In this document: piece by piece, positions 21,257 through 32,931 of the stretch | How the letters are laid out: each line of letters starts with the position of its first letter | Position numbering within the stretch: the first letter of the stretch is position 1 | Source of the DNA: Hemerocallis citrina | Taxonomy: Eukaryota; Streptophyta; Magnoliopsida; Asparagales; Asphodelaceae | Reading direction: 5' to 3' | Assembly: GCA_017893485.1 (NCBI GenBank) | Contig: CM030368.1 | Span: forward strand, 172,824,004-172,888,003 | DNA: 64,000 nt | Notes under the pieces: model-generated | Told to the model about the DNA's origin: nothing | The model's database searches: none | Seen by the model: only the letters and a program-made list of their open reading frames with translations | Program-made: the position numbers and the translations under genes

Positions 21257-24200
21257 TTGAGTATCATTCTTCATGTAACAGGAATTGTCTTGGTTAATGG
21301 AATTAAGGCAAAAGTTTTATTTGATACTGATTCTTCGCATACTTTTGTGTCGCCTAATTTTGCAAAGGTCTTAGGTGTGGAGCCTAAGTTGTTCCCAGGT
21401 AAGGTTTTGTCGGTGGCAATGCTGTCAGGTGAAGAATTGATTGCTGATCGATATTACGAAGGCTATGATATCGAGATTGGCGGGAGATTGTTTGGCATTG
21501 ATCTGATTGAGCTGCAAGTCTTAGGATTGGATGTGATCATGGGCATTGATCGGATGGCAATTTATGATGTCACAATTGAATGCAAGCAGAAAGAGGTGTT
21601 AGTGAAAGCACCAGGTGGTCCCGCAGTGACTTTCCAAGGGAAGAAGAAGGTTTCGAAGGTGGCTGCAATGGTATCCAAGATGGCGATTCCAGATGAAGTC
21701 AAAGGCATTCCAGTTGTCAGAGATTTTCCTAAGGTGTTCTTGGAAGATTTGCCAGGATTACCGCCGCAGAGAGATGTGGAGTTTTGCATCAATGTTCAGC
21801 CGGGGAGTGCTCCGATTTCTAAGGCTCCGTACAGGATGGCGCCTGTAGAGCAAGGCAAAGTGAAGAAGCAGGTTGAGAAGTTGTTGAGCAAGGGGCTTGT
21901 TAGGCCGAGTTCCTCACCGTGGGGTGCGCCAGTGTTGTTAGTGAAGAAGAAGGATGGGTCAATGAGGACGTGCATTGACTACAGGAAGTTGAATAAGGTG
22001 ACTATCCAAAACAAGTATCTACTTCCGCGGATTGATGATTTGTTCGATAGGCTTCAGGGAGCAGCTGTGTTTTCGAAGATTGATTTGAGATCAGGGTATC
22101 ATCAGGTTCGAGTCAAGGAGGAAGATGTGAGTAAGACAGCTTTCAGGACTTGTCATGGGCTCTATGAGTTTTTGGTGATGACATTCGGGTTGACGAATGC
22201 GCCAGCTGTGTTCATGGATATGATGAATCGGGTTTTGAAGCCATTTATTGACTCCTTCGTAGTGGTCTTCATCGATGATATTTTGGTGTATTCGAAGTTG
22301 GAGGAGGAGCATTCTATGCACTTGACAGCGGTATTACAGAAATTGCAGGAGAATAGCTTGTATGCCAAGTTGTCGAAGTGTGAGTTTTGGAAGTTTGAGG
22401 TAGCTTTCTTTGGTCATATCCTTTCTAAGGAGGGAGTGGCCACTGATCCTCAAAAGGTGGAAGCAGTGAAGGATTGGCCCAGGCCAACGTCTGTGAAGGA
22501 AGTCAGGAGTTTCTTGGATTTGGCTAGTTACTACAGGAGATTCATCCAAGGTTATTCTTAGATTGCAGTTCCTTTGACAGATTTGACCCGGAAGAAGGTG
22601 GCATTTTCATGGACTGATAAGTGTGAGGCGAGTTTCCTTGAGTTAAAGGAGAGGTTGACTACTGCACTTATCTTAGTTTTGCCACAAGCTGGGAAGGATT
22701 ATGATATCTTCAGTGATGCGTCTCTCAGAGGTTTGGGTTGTGTCTTGATGCAAGAAGGCAAGGTTATTGCGTATGGTTCGTGGCAATTGCGTCCGCATGA
22801 GAAGAATTATCCGACGCATGATTTGGAGCTAGCAGCTATTATATTTGCCTTGAAGCAGTGGAGGCAATATGTTTATGGTGAGAAGGTCAACATGTACACT
22901 CACCACAAGAGCCTGAAGTACATTTATCAACAGAATGATCTAAATCTTCGGCAGAGAAGATGGTTGGAAGTATTGGAAGACATTCATCCTGATATCGAGT
23001 ATCATCCGGGCAAGGCGAATGTGGTAGCTGATGGACCTAGCAGGAAGAGTAGTTTATCAAGTTTGATCACTACTCGAAGCGAGTTGGCAGCAAAGATTGA
23101 TCAGGCAGGTATCGAGGTGGTGCTGCAGGGTTTGGGGGCGTCTTTGGCTCAGATGAGGCTGCAGCCTTCCTTGAAAAAGAGGATTGTGGAAGGTCAGAGA
23201 TCAGATTCAGAGATTCAAAAGATTTTGCAACAGGTTTCAGAAGGCAAGCTATCAGAGTTTTGTGTCCAAGATAGAATTCTATGGATGTGTGAGATGTTGT
23301 GTGTTCCGAATAATGCGGATTTGAGAGAGAGTATTTTGCAGGAAGCACATAGTACCTTGTTGTCAGTACATCCTAGAGGCACAAAGATGTACAAGACAAT
23401 CAAACAGCACTTTTGGTGGTCTGGTATGAAGAGGGATGTGGCAGATTTCGTGGCAAGGTGTCTGACTTGTCAGCAGATCAAAGCAGAAAATCAGAGACCT
23501 GGAGGTTTATTGCAGTCGTTGCCCATTCCGGAGTGGAAATGGGAGAATATCCGTATGGATTTCATCATGGGTTTGCCAAGGAGTTCGAAGGGCAATAACT
23601 CGATTTGGGTTATTGTGGACCGTTTGACTAAGTCGGCTCACTTTCTGGCCATGAAGATTACTTAGTCGTTGGAAAAATTGGCTGAGTTGTACATTGGTGA
23701 GATTGTGAGGCTTCATGGAGTTCCTGTGTCGATTGTTTCCGACAGGGATGCAAGGTTCACTTCAAGGTTTTGGAAGAGCCTACAAACAGCTTTGGGCACC
23801 AGAACCGACTTCAGTACCGCTTTTCATCCACAGACTGATGGTCAGACTGAGAGGGTGAATCGAGTGCTGGAAGATATGCTGAGGGCTTGTGTTATGGATT
23901 TCGGTGGTAGCTGGGAGAGATACTTGGCATTGGTTGAGTTTTCTTATAACAACAGTTACCATGCGAGTATCGAGATGGCGCCGTATGAGGCTTTGTACGG
24001 AAGGAGGTGCAGAACACCTGTTTGTTGGTACGAGGTTGGCGAGAGGCAGATGTTTGGTCCTGAGATCGTACAGCAGATGTCAGAGCAGATCGAGCTGATT
24101 CGCAAGAGGTTGTTTGAGGCTCAGAGTCGGCATAAGAGTTACGCTGATACTCGATGAAGGGACTTGGAGTTTGAGGTTGGGGATGTAGTTTTCCTCAAGG

Positions 24201-24595
24201 TGTCTCCGACCAAAGGAGTGATCAGGTTTGGTAAGGGAGGCAAGTTGGTGCCAAGGTATATTGGCCCATACAGGATCGTGGAGCGGGTTGGTAGGACTGC
24301 ATATAGGTTAGAGCTTCCCGAGGAGTTGGCACAGTTGCATGATGTGTCCCTTGTGTCATTGTTGAGGAAGTATGTGCCAGATCAGAATCATCAGTTGGTA
24401 GAGGTTCCTGAAGGTCTACAGGTGAACTTGAGTTACAACGAACAGCCTATGGAGGTCGTCGAGCAAAGGGAGAAAGTTCTTAGGAGTAAAGTGATACCTA
24501 TGGTCAAGGTGCTGTGGAGGAATCAGTAGTTCGAGGAGGCTACTTAGGAGCCAGAGGATCGCATGCAGAAGGATATTCCTGAGCTTTTCGTATGA
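21257..24595 (+). pseudogene. element B pol: PR-RT-RH-IN-chromodomain, five stops
   Basis: Domains in order: protease '[14 protein letters not shown]' near 21315 (D-T-D replaces D-T-G), RT ('[19 protein letters not shown]' near 22040, '[13 protein letters not shown]' near 22260 with both Asp kept), RNase H from about 22690 ('[13 protein letters not shown]', with 'THHKSL' where 'TDHKSL' is usual), integrase zinc region ('Hxx[16 protein letters not shown]', 'CLTCQQ'), core ('MDFIMGLP', 'VSDRDARF', 'DGQTERVN') and a C-terminal chromodomain-like segment ('VVEQREKVLRSKVIPMVKV', ending at 24595). In-frame stops lie at 22559, 23663, 24155, 24526 and about 24545. Apart from these the frame is continuous, so this is a recent death by point mutation. 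Confidence 0.93.
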
Positions 24596-24783
24596 TTGTA
24601 CCTTATTTGTGTAATGGTATTTCTTTAGATGATTATACTATTGGATTAAGTTGTATTTACTTTATTTGATTATGTCCTTCTATGTGAATGTTTTGAATTA
24701 TGGTTCATTTATGAAATTTCAATTTCTTCGCTTATTCTTGTTTTAGACCCCATTAGCAATAGTTCTGAGGACAGAACTCTTCT

Positions 24784-24793
24784 AAGGAGGGAG
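24784..24793 (+). other. polypurine tract of element B
   Basis: AAGGAGGGAG directly before the 3' LTR. Plus-strand DNA synthesis starts here in a working element. Element C has AAGGAGTGAG at the same place. Confidence 0.8.
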
Positions 24794-27786
24794 TGATATA
24801 GTACCCCATATTTTTAAATATAATTTTAAAGATTTATAAATGAATTAAAATGATTTTTTGGAAATTTAATAAATATTTTCATAAGATTTAACCTTTTTAC
24901 ACGTGCAAAACACGTGCAAATATTTTCTTGGAAAGTTCAAAAGGCAAAATTGTTTTGTGGAAAATCATTATTTATTATTTGAGATTATTTATAATTTTTC
25001 TAGATTTTTCTGATATTTATTAGACCCATTTGCAAATATTACGAAAAAGAATGATCTTTTTGCAAAATTGTTATTTTGAAGGATGAAAGTGCAAAAATAT
25101 TTTCTGGACTTTTCAAACAGGGCCGGGTGGAAAATAAGGTGTTTATTTTGTTTTTAAATATCAATTTAATTGTTTTTATCAAGTTTCCAGGTATAGGGAT
25201 CTATTTATGTACAGTTATACTTTAAAAAGATTATTTTGCAAATGTATTCAAAAACCCTAATTCTCCTATTCCGGCCTATTTAAAATAGTGAAGTACAGCC
25301 GTCTTTCGCTGCACAACACAAAGGTATTATTATTTCTTGGATATTTAAGGAAGTGATCTTGGATTTCGCAAAAGAAAGGCTTTCCTTATTAGATTTCTTC
25401 ATTTGAGGTGAGTGACTTGTTTTGTTTTCTTTTTGTTTTGTGTATGTTGTATGCGAGTGATATAATTTGTTTTATTTTATTCTTGTAATGTTGTATATGA
25501 TATTTCATCTACTAGAAAGCATGTTACGATTTGAGTATGAATATGTATTTGATGGATTTGATGGATTAATGAATTAAAAATTGATCTTTTATGAACCCTA
25601 ATTATCTATGGATAGATTTGCATGTGGATGATGTGAGTTCTTATTATCATTGAGTTTGGATGAACACATCTTGATTGTAGAAATTTTAGATTTTTTCATG
25701 TTCATGAGTTAATAATAGTGATTGAGTTTGAGGAAATTTTGAGAAGGACTAATGAATTAGGAGATCGTGTCTCGAGAATTGGATTTGAGATAAATTGGAT
25801 TGAGTTTGATGAATACAATTAAATTGGAGATCTTTTTGAGGTCTTGGTATTGATATGGTTTGGATCTGAATATGAAGCTATTTCAATGAACAATTAATTT
25901 TTAAGAAACTCTATTTTGTTTATATGCACAATTCCTGTTTTATTTGAAAGAAAACAACAGATCACTATTTTTATAAATTAAAATAGTTTTGATTTAGTTT
26001 TATGGATAATTATATATCCTACAAGTTGTATTTGATCAAATAAGAAATATGCTTTTGGTAGAAATCGTTTTCATAAAGTAACACTACGTATCGGTTGAAA
26101 TATGCACTACCAAAATCTACAGTCTGCAGGTCGACAGTCGACCGGTGTGACTTTCCAGTCGACCGTTGCTGCCTGGCTACTATAATTTTCTTGAAGTTTT
26201 TAAATTATCACGCGGAAGAGTCGACTGACTCATCTTTATAGTCGACTGAGTCTGCTCTGTTTTGATGTCACTCTGAGAATTGGATTTTTCTCTGGACAGT
26301 CGACCTATGATCTTTTACAGTCGACTGCTATACTTAGAATTATTTTCTTAAAGATAATTGGATTTATCGCACTGGACAGTCGACCTATGACCTTTTAGAG
26401 TCGACTTATAATACATAGAATTATTTTCTTAAAGCTATTGGATTTTTTCTCTGGACAGTCGAACGACACATGTCGATAGTCGATTGATACTGATGTATCT
26501 TTGTATCTTTGAATGTTCTTTTAAATGATTTATTCTCTAAATGTTTTTAATCTATAACTTACTATTCTATACTTTATCTTCTACTGAACATATGTTTTCA
26601 AGTGGTTTAACTAAGCAATTTATGTTGGAAGATTGGTTTGGATATTTGGGTGTGAGTCTCTAGAGGGTGTGTGTGACCCTAGTATACCGGCAGTTGAGAT
26701 ATTTATATTTGGGCCTGTTGAGGCATTTTAGTTGATCAGTTGTTGAGTTAAGTCCGGTAGGGTACACCAACTCTAGGAGATTCGTAAAGTAATTAAATAA
26801 CCTAAATGAAAAGGACAGACACTAGTGGTAATATGATGAACGAGAACATGGGTTATGGACCTCAGTATGGCTTACGGTATGAGATAATCCCCAGAATTAT
26901 CCAGTTGTGAGTGAAATAGTCTCCGGAATTACCTGTGGTGTGGGACTGATCTCCGAAATTATCGGGGTCGAGGCGACGCGCATGTGGTATTCATGTGATA
27001 AGATGCCATCGCTTGCGGTGTGGGGTATTCTCGAAGATTCCCAGGTGTGAGTGAAATAGTCTCCGAAATTATCTGTGGATAGAGATTGACCTCCAGAATT
27101 ATCAGGGCATAGGCTAATACTCGCAGTTTATCTTTATCTCGTAGTAGTCATCGTGTTAGGATTAGTTGCATAGCGGGAGATTAAACCCTACAATGTGGAG
27201 ACGTTAAGGGCTTGCACCGGACCTATGTAGAGTGGGATGCATAGACTCCGACTAGTACGCATTAGAGAGTCAACATATAGAATTGTGTTTTCTTGACTTG
27301 GTTTCATGCATGTGTTTTCCTGTTTTCTATACTTGACACTTAGTCTAGTTTCACTTGTTGTTTTCATGTTTCCTTGCTATGTCATATCTTATGCATTCTT
27401 GTTTATTTCATGTCGTTTATGATTCTATGCTTTACTTATGTTGTTTGTTTTATGTCACTCACACCATTATGTCTGACCCCTTTAGTTTTGGGGGTTAGGG
27501 TTATCTCTTGCCTCATATTTTACAGGTGATTACTTGTAGCTTGGGACTTGGATGCATGAGTTAAAGTGGTGTAATGGGTTATGTAATTGTAAAAGAAATT
27601 GTTGTAAGGAAAGAAAATTTGTAATTTAAGGTGTATTGTATTCCGCTGTGCTATGTAAACATTAATGTAATGAAAGTTGAAAATTTTTATTGGTATTTGG
27701 CTGTGTTTAATATTACATTTGAAGTTGACCCTGGGAATTCTGCCGCGTATTTCTAAGATATCATATTGGAAATTCAGGGCGCTACA
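24794..27786 (+). repeat. 3' LTR of element B (2993 bp)
   Basis: Runs TGATATAGTACCCC to GGGCGCTACA. It matches 16829-19895 along its length except for one missing 79-bp repeat unit and scattered substitutions. Confidence 0.93.
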
Positions 27787-27791
27787 TGCAA

Positions 27792-28318
27792 AGCTAAATC
27801 TAAGCAAGTCGACCGCAAGACGACTCAGGAGTGGGGCAGACTCAAGCAATTCCGAACTCCAACAGTTGTTTAAAAAGTTCTTCAAGGAGTTCCGAACTCC
27901 AACACTTGTTCAAAAAAATTTTCGACCAGTTCTGAACTCCAACACTTGTTCAAAAAGTTTTTCATTAAAATCAAATATTACAAGTTATGGCCAGTCCGTG
28001 GTTCGGCACTACATAATTGAAAAGCAAAAGAAGAGCAAGGTACAATGCAAATCAGGGATCGACCTCTTTCGAGCGATCCTCTGCTGAAGGCACCTCCTCC
28101 GGGACCACGATAGTTAGGGGTATAGCCTCCGACGGAGCGCCACCCTCAGCTTCGGCACCTCTGGCCTCAACCTCCTCGCCCTCATCTTCTTCTCCTTCAC
28201 CTTCTTCTTCCCCTTCCGAGACGTCGTCGAATCCGGGGACAGGGTCCGGAAAGAGGCGCCACCCGGCATAGTCCACCTCGGGAAACTTCTCCCTCAAGTG
28301 ATCTATGGCTCGAGCGTA
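27792..28318 (-). pseudogene. acidic C-terminal part of the antisense gene of element A
   Basis: On the minus strand 28318-28052 reads 'DHLREKFPEVDYAGWRLFP', then a Glu/Gly/Asp-rich stretch ('EGEEEGEGEEDEGEEVEAR') and a stop near 28052. It is the direct continuation of the coiled-coil segment that ends at 52080 on the other side of insertion C; the reading frame carries across the GCGTA target site. The part from 27850 to 27960 holds short repeats with 'TTCCGAACTCCAACA' at about 47-bp spacing. Similar proteins are known as extra ORFs of Tat elements; their role is unknown. Confidence 0.75.
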
Positions 28319-28861
28319 TGTAACACCCCGAATTCCAAATAAGACCGTATTCGAAATTCCACAGGATCTTTACACTTCACTTCGTACAATTTTACAAGGA
28401 ATTTAAAACTTTACTTCACATCAGAGTTACATTTACATTTACACTTGTACAGCGGAAGCAATTTTACAACAATTACAAAATAAAATGAACAACACTTGAA
28501 TAATTCTTTAAGCATCAAATCTTCCTTAGTCTTTTTCATGTACTTTATCCTGCATAGAAACTGTGGGCATGTCAGTTGCTTACAACCGACGAAATATTAT
28601 ACACAGCCATCCTCTCTGTGCCGGAAATAGTATAACGATTCTCAAATACGTAAAAAATCACAAACTTGATCACAAACAAAGCTAAGGGGACAAGCCTATT
28701 GATGTTGTGTTGTGAATGTGCACATAGTCCTTAATGTAATTATTTATTTTACATGACACTAATGCGCACCAGTTCAGAGTCTATGCAGCCCATACTACAT
28801 AGGTTCGAGGGCAAGCCCTTAATCGTTCTTCATCTTGTAGGGTTCAATCCCTCGCCATGAC

Positions 28862-31800
28862 TGTAATCCCTATTCCCGTAAATATAAAATTTCCGAATAA
28901 TTTTTTGTATTTCGAATTATTTATAAATTTAGTTGTGTTAAATTCATTTTGAATTTTCTATTAAAATCTTTTCTAATCGGGAACTATATTTATTTCGAAT
29001 GAGGGTGTATTTTAACTTTACCTTCCATTTTTTTTTATTGATCGACTATTTCCATTTTAGCCAAATTAAAAATAATCAAAATTTCTTTAATAATTTGTTA
29101 AACCCAATTCCTTTATATAACCTTGTTATTACTATTTTATTTTTTTTTTCATTATCATTATCATTATTATTAGTATGAGTATTATTGTTATTACTATTAT
29201 TATTGTTATTATTAATATTAGTGATGTTGTTATTACTTTAATTTTCATGATCTTTATTATTATTATTTTTGATTAAAGACCAATTGATCATGACCTATTT
29301 TGCATTATTTAATTATTTAATTTGAAGCACAAACCCAATTGTTTATTTTAAGCCCAATTTATATTCATTTGATTTGCATTGTTTATTTAACCTAAATTGT
29401 AAAGCCCAAATATAAAGCCCAATTGTTTTAAACCCAAACCCATTAACCCAATTTCTCCTTAACCTATGTTGACCAGATCAATTCTACTCCACATTCAAAT
29501 CTCCAGAATCTCTCTTAAATCACGTAACCCCCAATAATCAGCTTATTGATTGATTCCCATAACCCCCTCCTCCCTATAATCTCTTCCCTTTTTATTACTA
29601 TATCATTATTATTTTAATATCAAAACCCCCCCATGTTCTCTCTCTCCCGTATTCTCTCTCCCCGTACCCTTCTCCCTCTCTCGTTATCTTTCTTCGTCCC
29701 CTTCTCTAATTCGAAACAGCAAAGAACCCAAAAGCCCCATTCCTCTCTTCCCCCTTCAACTCCACCATCCACCCACTCACCTCACCCCGACCTCGGCGAG
29801 TCCAAGCTCACCCCCGCTGCCGCCCAGTCGCAGCCACTCTCTCCCGTCGCTTGCCGTAGCCACCTGCAGCAGCTCCCTCCACCACCGCGCCGTGCGCCCT
29901 GCACCCCTCTGCCGTCTCCGCTTCTCCTCGTCGCCATTCCTCTTCCCCAACCACCAAAGAACCCAACACCATCGTCTTCCTCCTCCTTCCTCCATTGCCG
30001 AACCCCTGAGCACCGTCGTCGCTGCAGTCGCAACTACTCTTCTGCCTCGCGAGCGCTTCCCGCTTGCCTCGCCTCTTCCTCCGTTCACTCATCACCACCC
30101 GAGCACCGCCGGTCGTCAGCTCGCCCTCTCTCTTCAACCTTTGTTGTCTCCCCCGAAGCAGAGCTCCGCCCGTTCGAAGCTTCCCTGCACCGCCGCTTGA
30201 TTCCAGCACCCCCCGAAGTCCTCGTCGAAGTTACCCCACGTCGTTGCTCTTGCCGCAGTCGCATCGTCACCCTGTTCCCCCATCGACCGCCCGCCATTGC
30301 CGAGCGACCACCTACTGCCTTTCCCCCGTCGAGCTCCCCTCGACGCCGTCACCACCGGAGATCCCCTACCCTCGCCAGCACCGCCTGTCCCCGTCGCCTT
30401 TGGTTGTGCCGCCCTTGGCCGCATCGTCGCCAAGTTCCCTCACACTCTATTTCCCGCCATCGCCCCCTCTCTCTCTCTCTTTCTGTAGTAAATTGGGAAA
30501 AGTTGAGAAGGAGAAAAGAATGGAGAGATTGATTTTATTGGTGTGTGAGTGTTGTGTTGGTGTTTGGGGTTAGATCCAGTGAGTTACTGTTTGTGAAGTC
30601 GGTGTTTGTTGTATTTCGCTATTTTGGAGGATAGAAGGGATCCTCTTGTTGTATGGTGTTTTGTGAAGTTAGGGATCACTTGGTTGCTGTTTAGTGTGTG
30701 TTGTTGGTGTTTGGTGTTTGTGTGGGGAGATCCGATCGAGAAAGGAGTTTGGGGTGTTTGCTGTTTTGGAGAAGGGATTGGATTGCTTTGTTGTTGTTGG
30801 ATTATTTGATTGCTGTTTTGGAGTTGCTGCCACGTATCTTGCACGTGCATCGCTTCCCGAGATTCTGATTCCGTTATTCTTATTTTTGGTATCATCATCA
30901 AATCAGGCAAGTATCTCTTATACAAATTCGTTTTTTCTAGTATAAGCTTCTTTGCATAAATACCGCAAGTATATTCTTTAACTCCAATTCGCATTCATAA
31001 GTTGAATTGAAAACTATTTCTATACATAACCCTTTGATCCCGTATTTGTACAAGATCGCGAATATCTTGTTGCCACATGCATTACATGAACGCGATTGAT
31101 ACACACATATGTACTCTTAGGATATACATGATTATGTGCATGATTGTCTTACCGGTGATAATAGTTTAATTATGACATCTTGTATTTGTTGATTAAAATT
31201 AATAAAAGTAACAAGCCAGGGTTTAAGGGAAAGACCATAGTAGTGGACAATATAGGTAAGTGTACTCAGAAGGGGGCCCGTATTTCCCATGATTACAAGT
31301 TATATGGAACTAAGTGCCATGTAGAACTAAGTGCCACATCAGGGGTTGACGGGGGCCACCTCTAGAATCTACGGGGGCTACCTCTAAAATTCATTACATG
31401 ATTACAAGTTTACATGTTTCACGCTACAAGTTTACACTCTATATGTTCCACGTTACAAGTTTGCACGTATCTCGAACAAGATACAATTGACATGTTTTAT
31501 CTGAGTACACCGCCCTATAAAATCCACCACTAGGCTTAAACGTAATTGATTGTATGTAGCAACAATGTAGTAAAAAGATGGATGCATGAAGTGCTACCTA
31601 GATAGGATTAATAAAAGACATAAAGATTAACATGTGCACATGCATGATCCAAATACATGTTCATGTTGACTTGATATTTGTTTACTCGATTACTCGTTTA
31701 CATGCCACTTGTTCCATGCATGCCTTGCTCATGATCCTGTTTACATGTTATATTTCTCCTATTACATAATTCTTGATTTCCATGATTCTTTTTCCTGCTT

Positions 31801-32246
31801 CTTGTTTGATTTTATACTTGTCCCCTTAGCTTGTGCCACTTGCGGCCTGTGACTTGAATTAACGGGCATTTTCTTGTTTCTTCTTCTTCTTATATTAATG
31901 TACTTGCAGGCCCGGATGGAGAGTTACCAGAAGGTGTTGCTGATCAAGTGTTTTAGTCTATGTTTATTTCTTTTATGTTGCTTTAGTTCATGTCTTAATA
32001 AATGCTACTCTTTATTGTAATCCGGGCTTGTTTGACCCTTAACTATTGTATTTCCCAATTGTTGATTGTGTTATGGACTATGTCATGAACTTTCATTATC
32101 ATATTGTGATTTTACATGCCTGCGTGGTTTATTTTGTTATCTTATTCCTGAGTTGCCTGTACAGCTTATGAATGGTGCATTCGCACCATTCGCTGGGCCT
32201 CAGTCACGTGCTCGTATTCCCGTATTTTGGGAAGCGGGGCGTGACA
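28862..32246 (+). repeat. 5' LTR of element D (3385 bp)
   Basis: Begins TGTAATCCCTATTCCCG and ends GCGGGGCGTGACA. It contains an ATT/GTT-rich microsatellite region (about 29125-29250), a pyrimidine-rich block (29560-30480) and an AT-rich 3' half. The long open frame at 29633-30532 in the pyrimidine-rich block is not conserved in the 3' LTR. Confidence 0.92.
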
Positions 32247-32256
32247 GAGTTTTTAG

Positions 32257-32268
32257 TGGTATCAGAGC
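32257..32268 (+). other. primer-binding site of element D
   Basis: TGGTATCAGAGC, a perfect tRNA-Met-type site, ten bases after the LTR end. It is the best preserved of the primer sites in the window. Confidence 0.85.
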
Positions 32269-32931
32269 TCAGGTTTGGCTAATGTGTTAGTTGACTAATA
32301 CATTAGACAGGCTTGACTCAGCCAGGTTAACTCAACAACATGTGCACCACGTTGATCACATGGAAAATGAATAACCAACATAATCTGGATATTCCTCTGA
32401 TTTGATTCCTCTTTGATCCATTCACATTCAGTTATTTCATTTCTCAGTTGTTTCGTCCCTTCCATTCATTCACATTCATAAATTCTTCATTGGGTATAGA
32501 TTCTTTCTTTTTATACTCATATTCTTTTGATTCCGGTGTCTGATTCTTCTTCTTCCTGCTCGGTCCATTGATTGGTGCCATGTGGTCTACAACGACTTTT
32601 CTGCGACGTGGAACGTCGCCAACAGAGTAGCGCAGCGGAAGCATGGTGGGCCCATAACCCACAGGTCCTAGGATGCTCTTATTGCTTCTCCTTCTTTGCA
32701 TCGCTTCCATTCTTTTCATGCATTGCATTGTCTTCATTCATTAAATCTCTATTTGACTTCAATTTGATCACTTCATCCTTATCAATGTTCTTTCTCATTT
32801 TTGTGTTGCCACATTTTGCCTTTTTCCCTTTACTTCCCAGTTTTGTCATTTCCCAAGTTATTTTTCGCCTTGTCCTATATACCGCCTAAGCAAATTTCGA
32901 GGATGAAATTTTGTTGTAAGGTGGGTAGGAT

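Larger units (their letters stand above)
16829..27786 (+). mobile_element. Tekay/Del-type chromovirus B, full-length, decayed
   Basis: A complete LTR retrotransposon of 10,958 bp with LTRs of 3067 and 2993 bp, a primer-binding site, gag, pol and a polypurine tract. Flanking pentamers are GGCAA (16824-16828) and TGCAA (27787-27791), a TSD with one change. LTR ends are TGTAG/CTACA on the left copy. Very long LTRs and the chromodomain-like end of pol place it in the Tekay (Del) clade. It sits in the antisense-ORF region of element A, so it is younger than A. Confidence 0.95.

Noticed and set aside
27677..28087. Plus-strand frame crossing the end of LTR B into element A
   Set aside because: It spans an insertion boundary, so it cannot be an evolved gene.
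29633..30532. 299-residue Pro/Ser/Arg-rich open frame in the 5' LTR of D
   Set aside because: It lies in a pyrimidine-rich block with low stop-codon chance. The matching part of the 3' LTR (from 33703) goes out of frame, and the residues are low in complexity. Several overlapping frames on both strands are equally open.
32444..32737. Minus-strand 97-residue frame inside the internal region of D
   Set aside because: No similarity to gag or any known family, and D has no other coding trace. Most likely chance.
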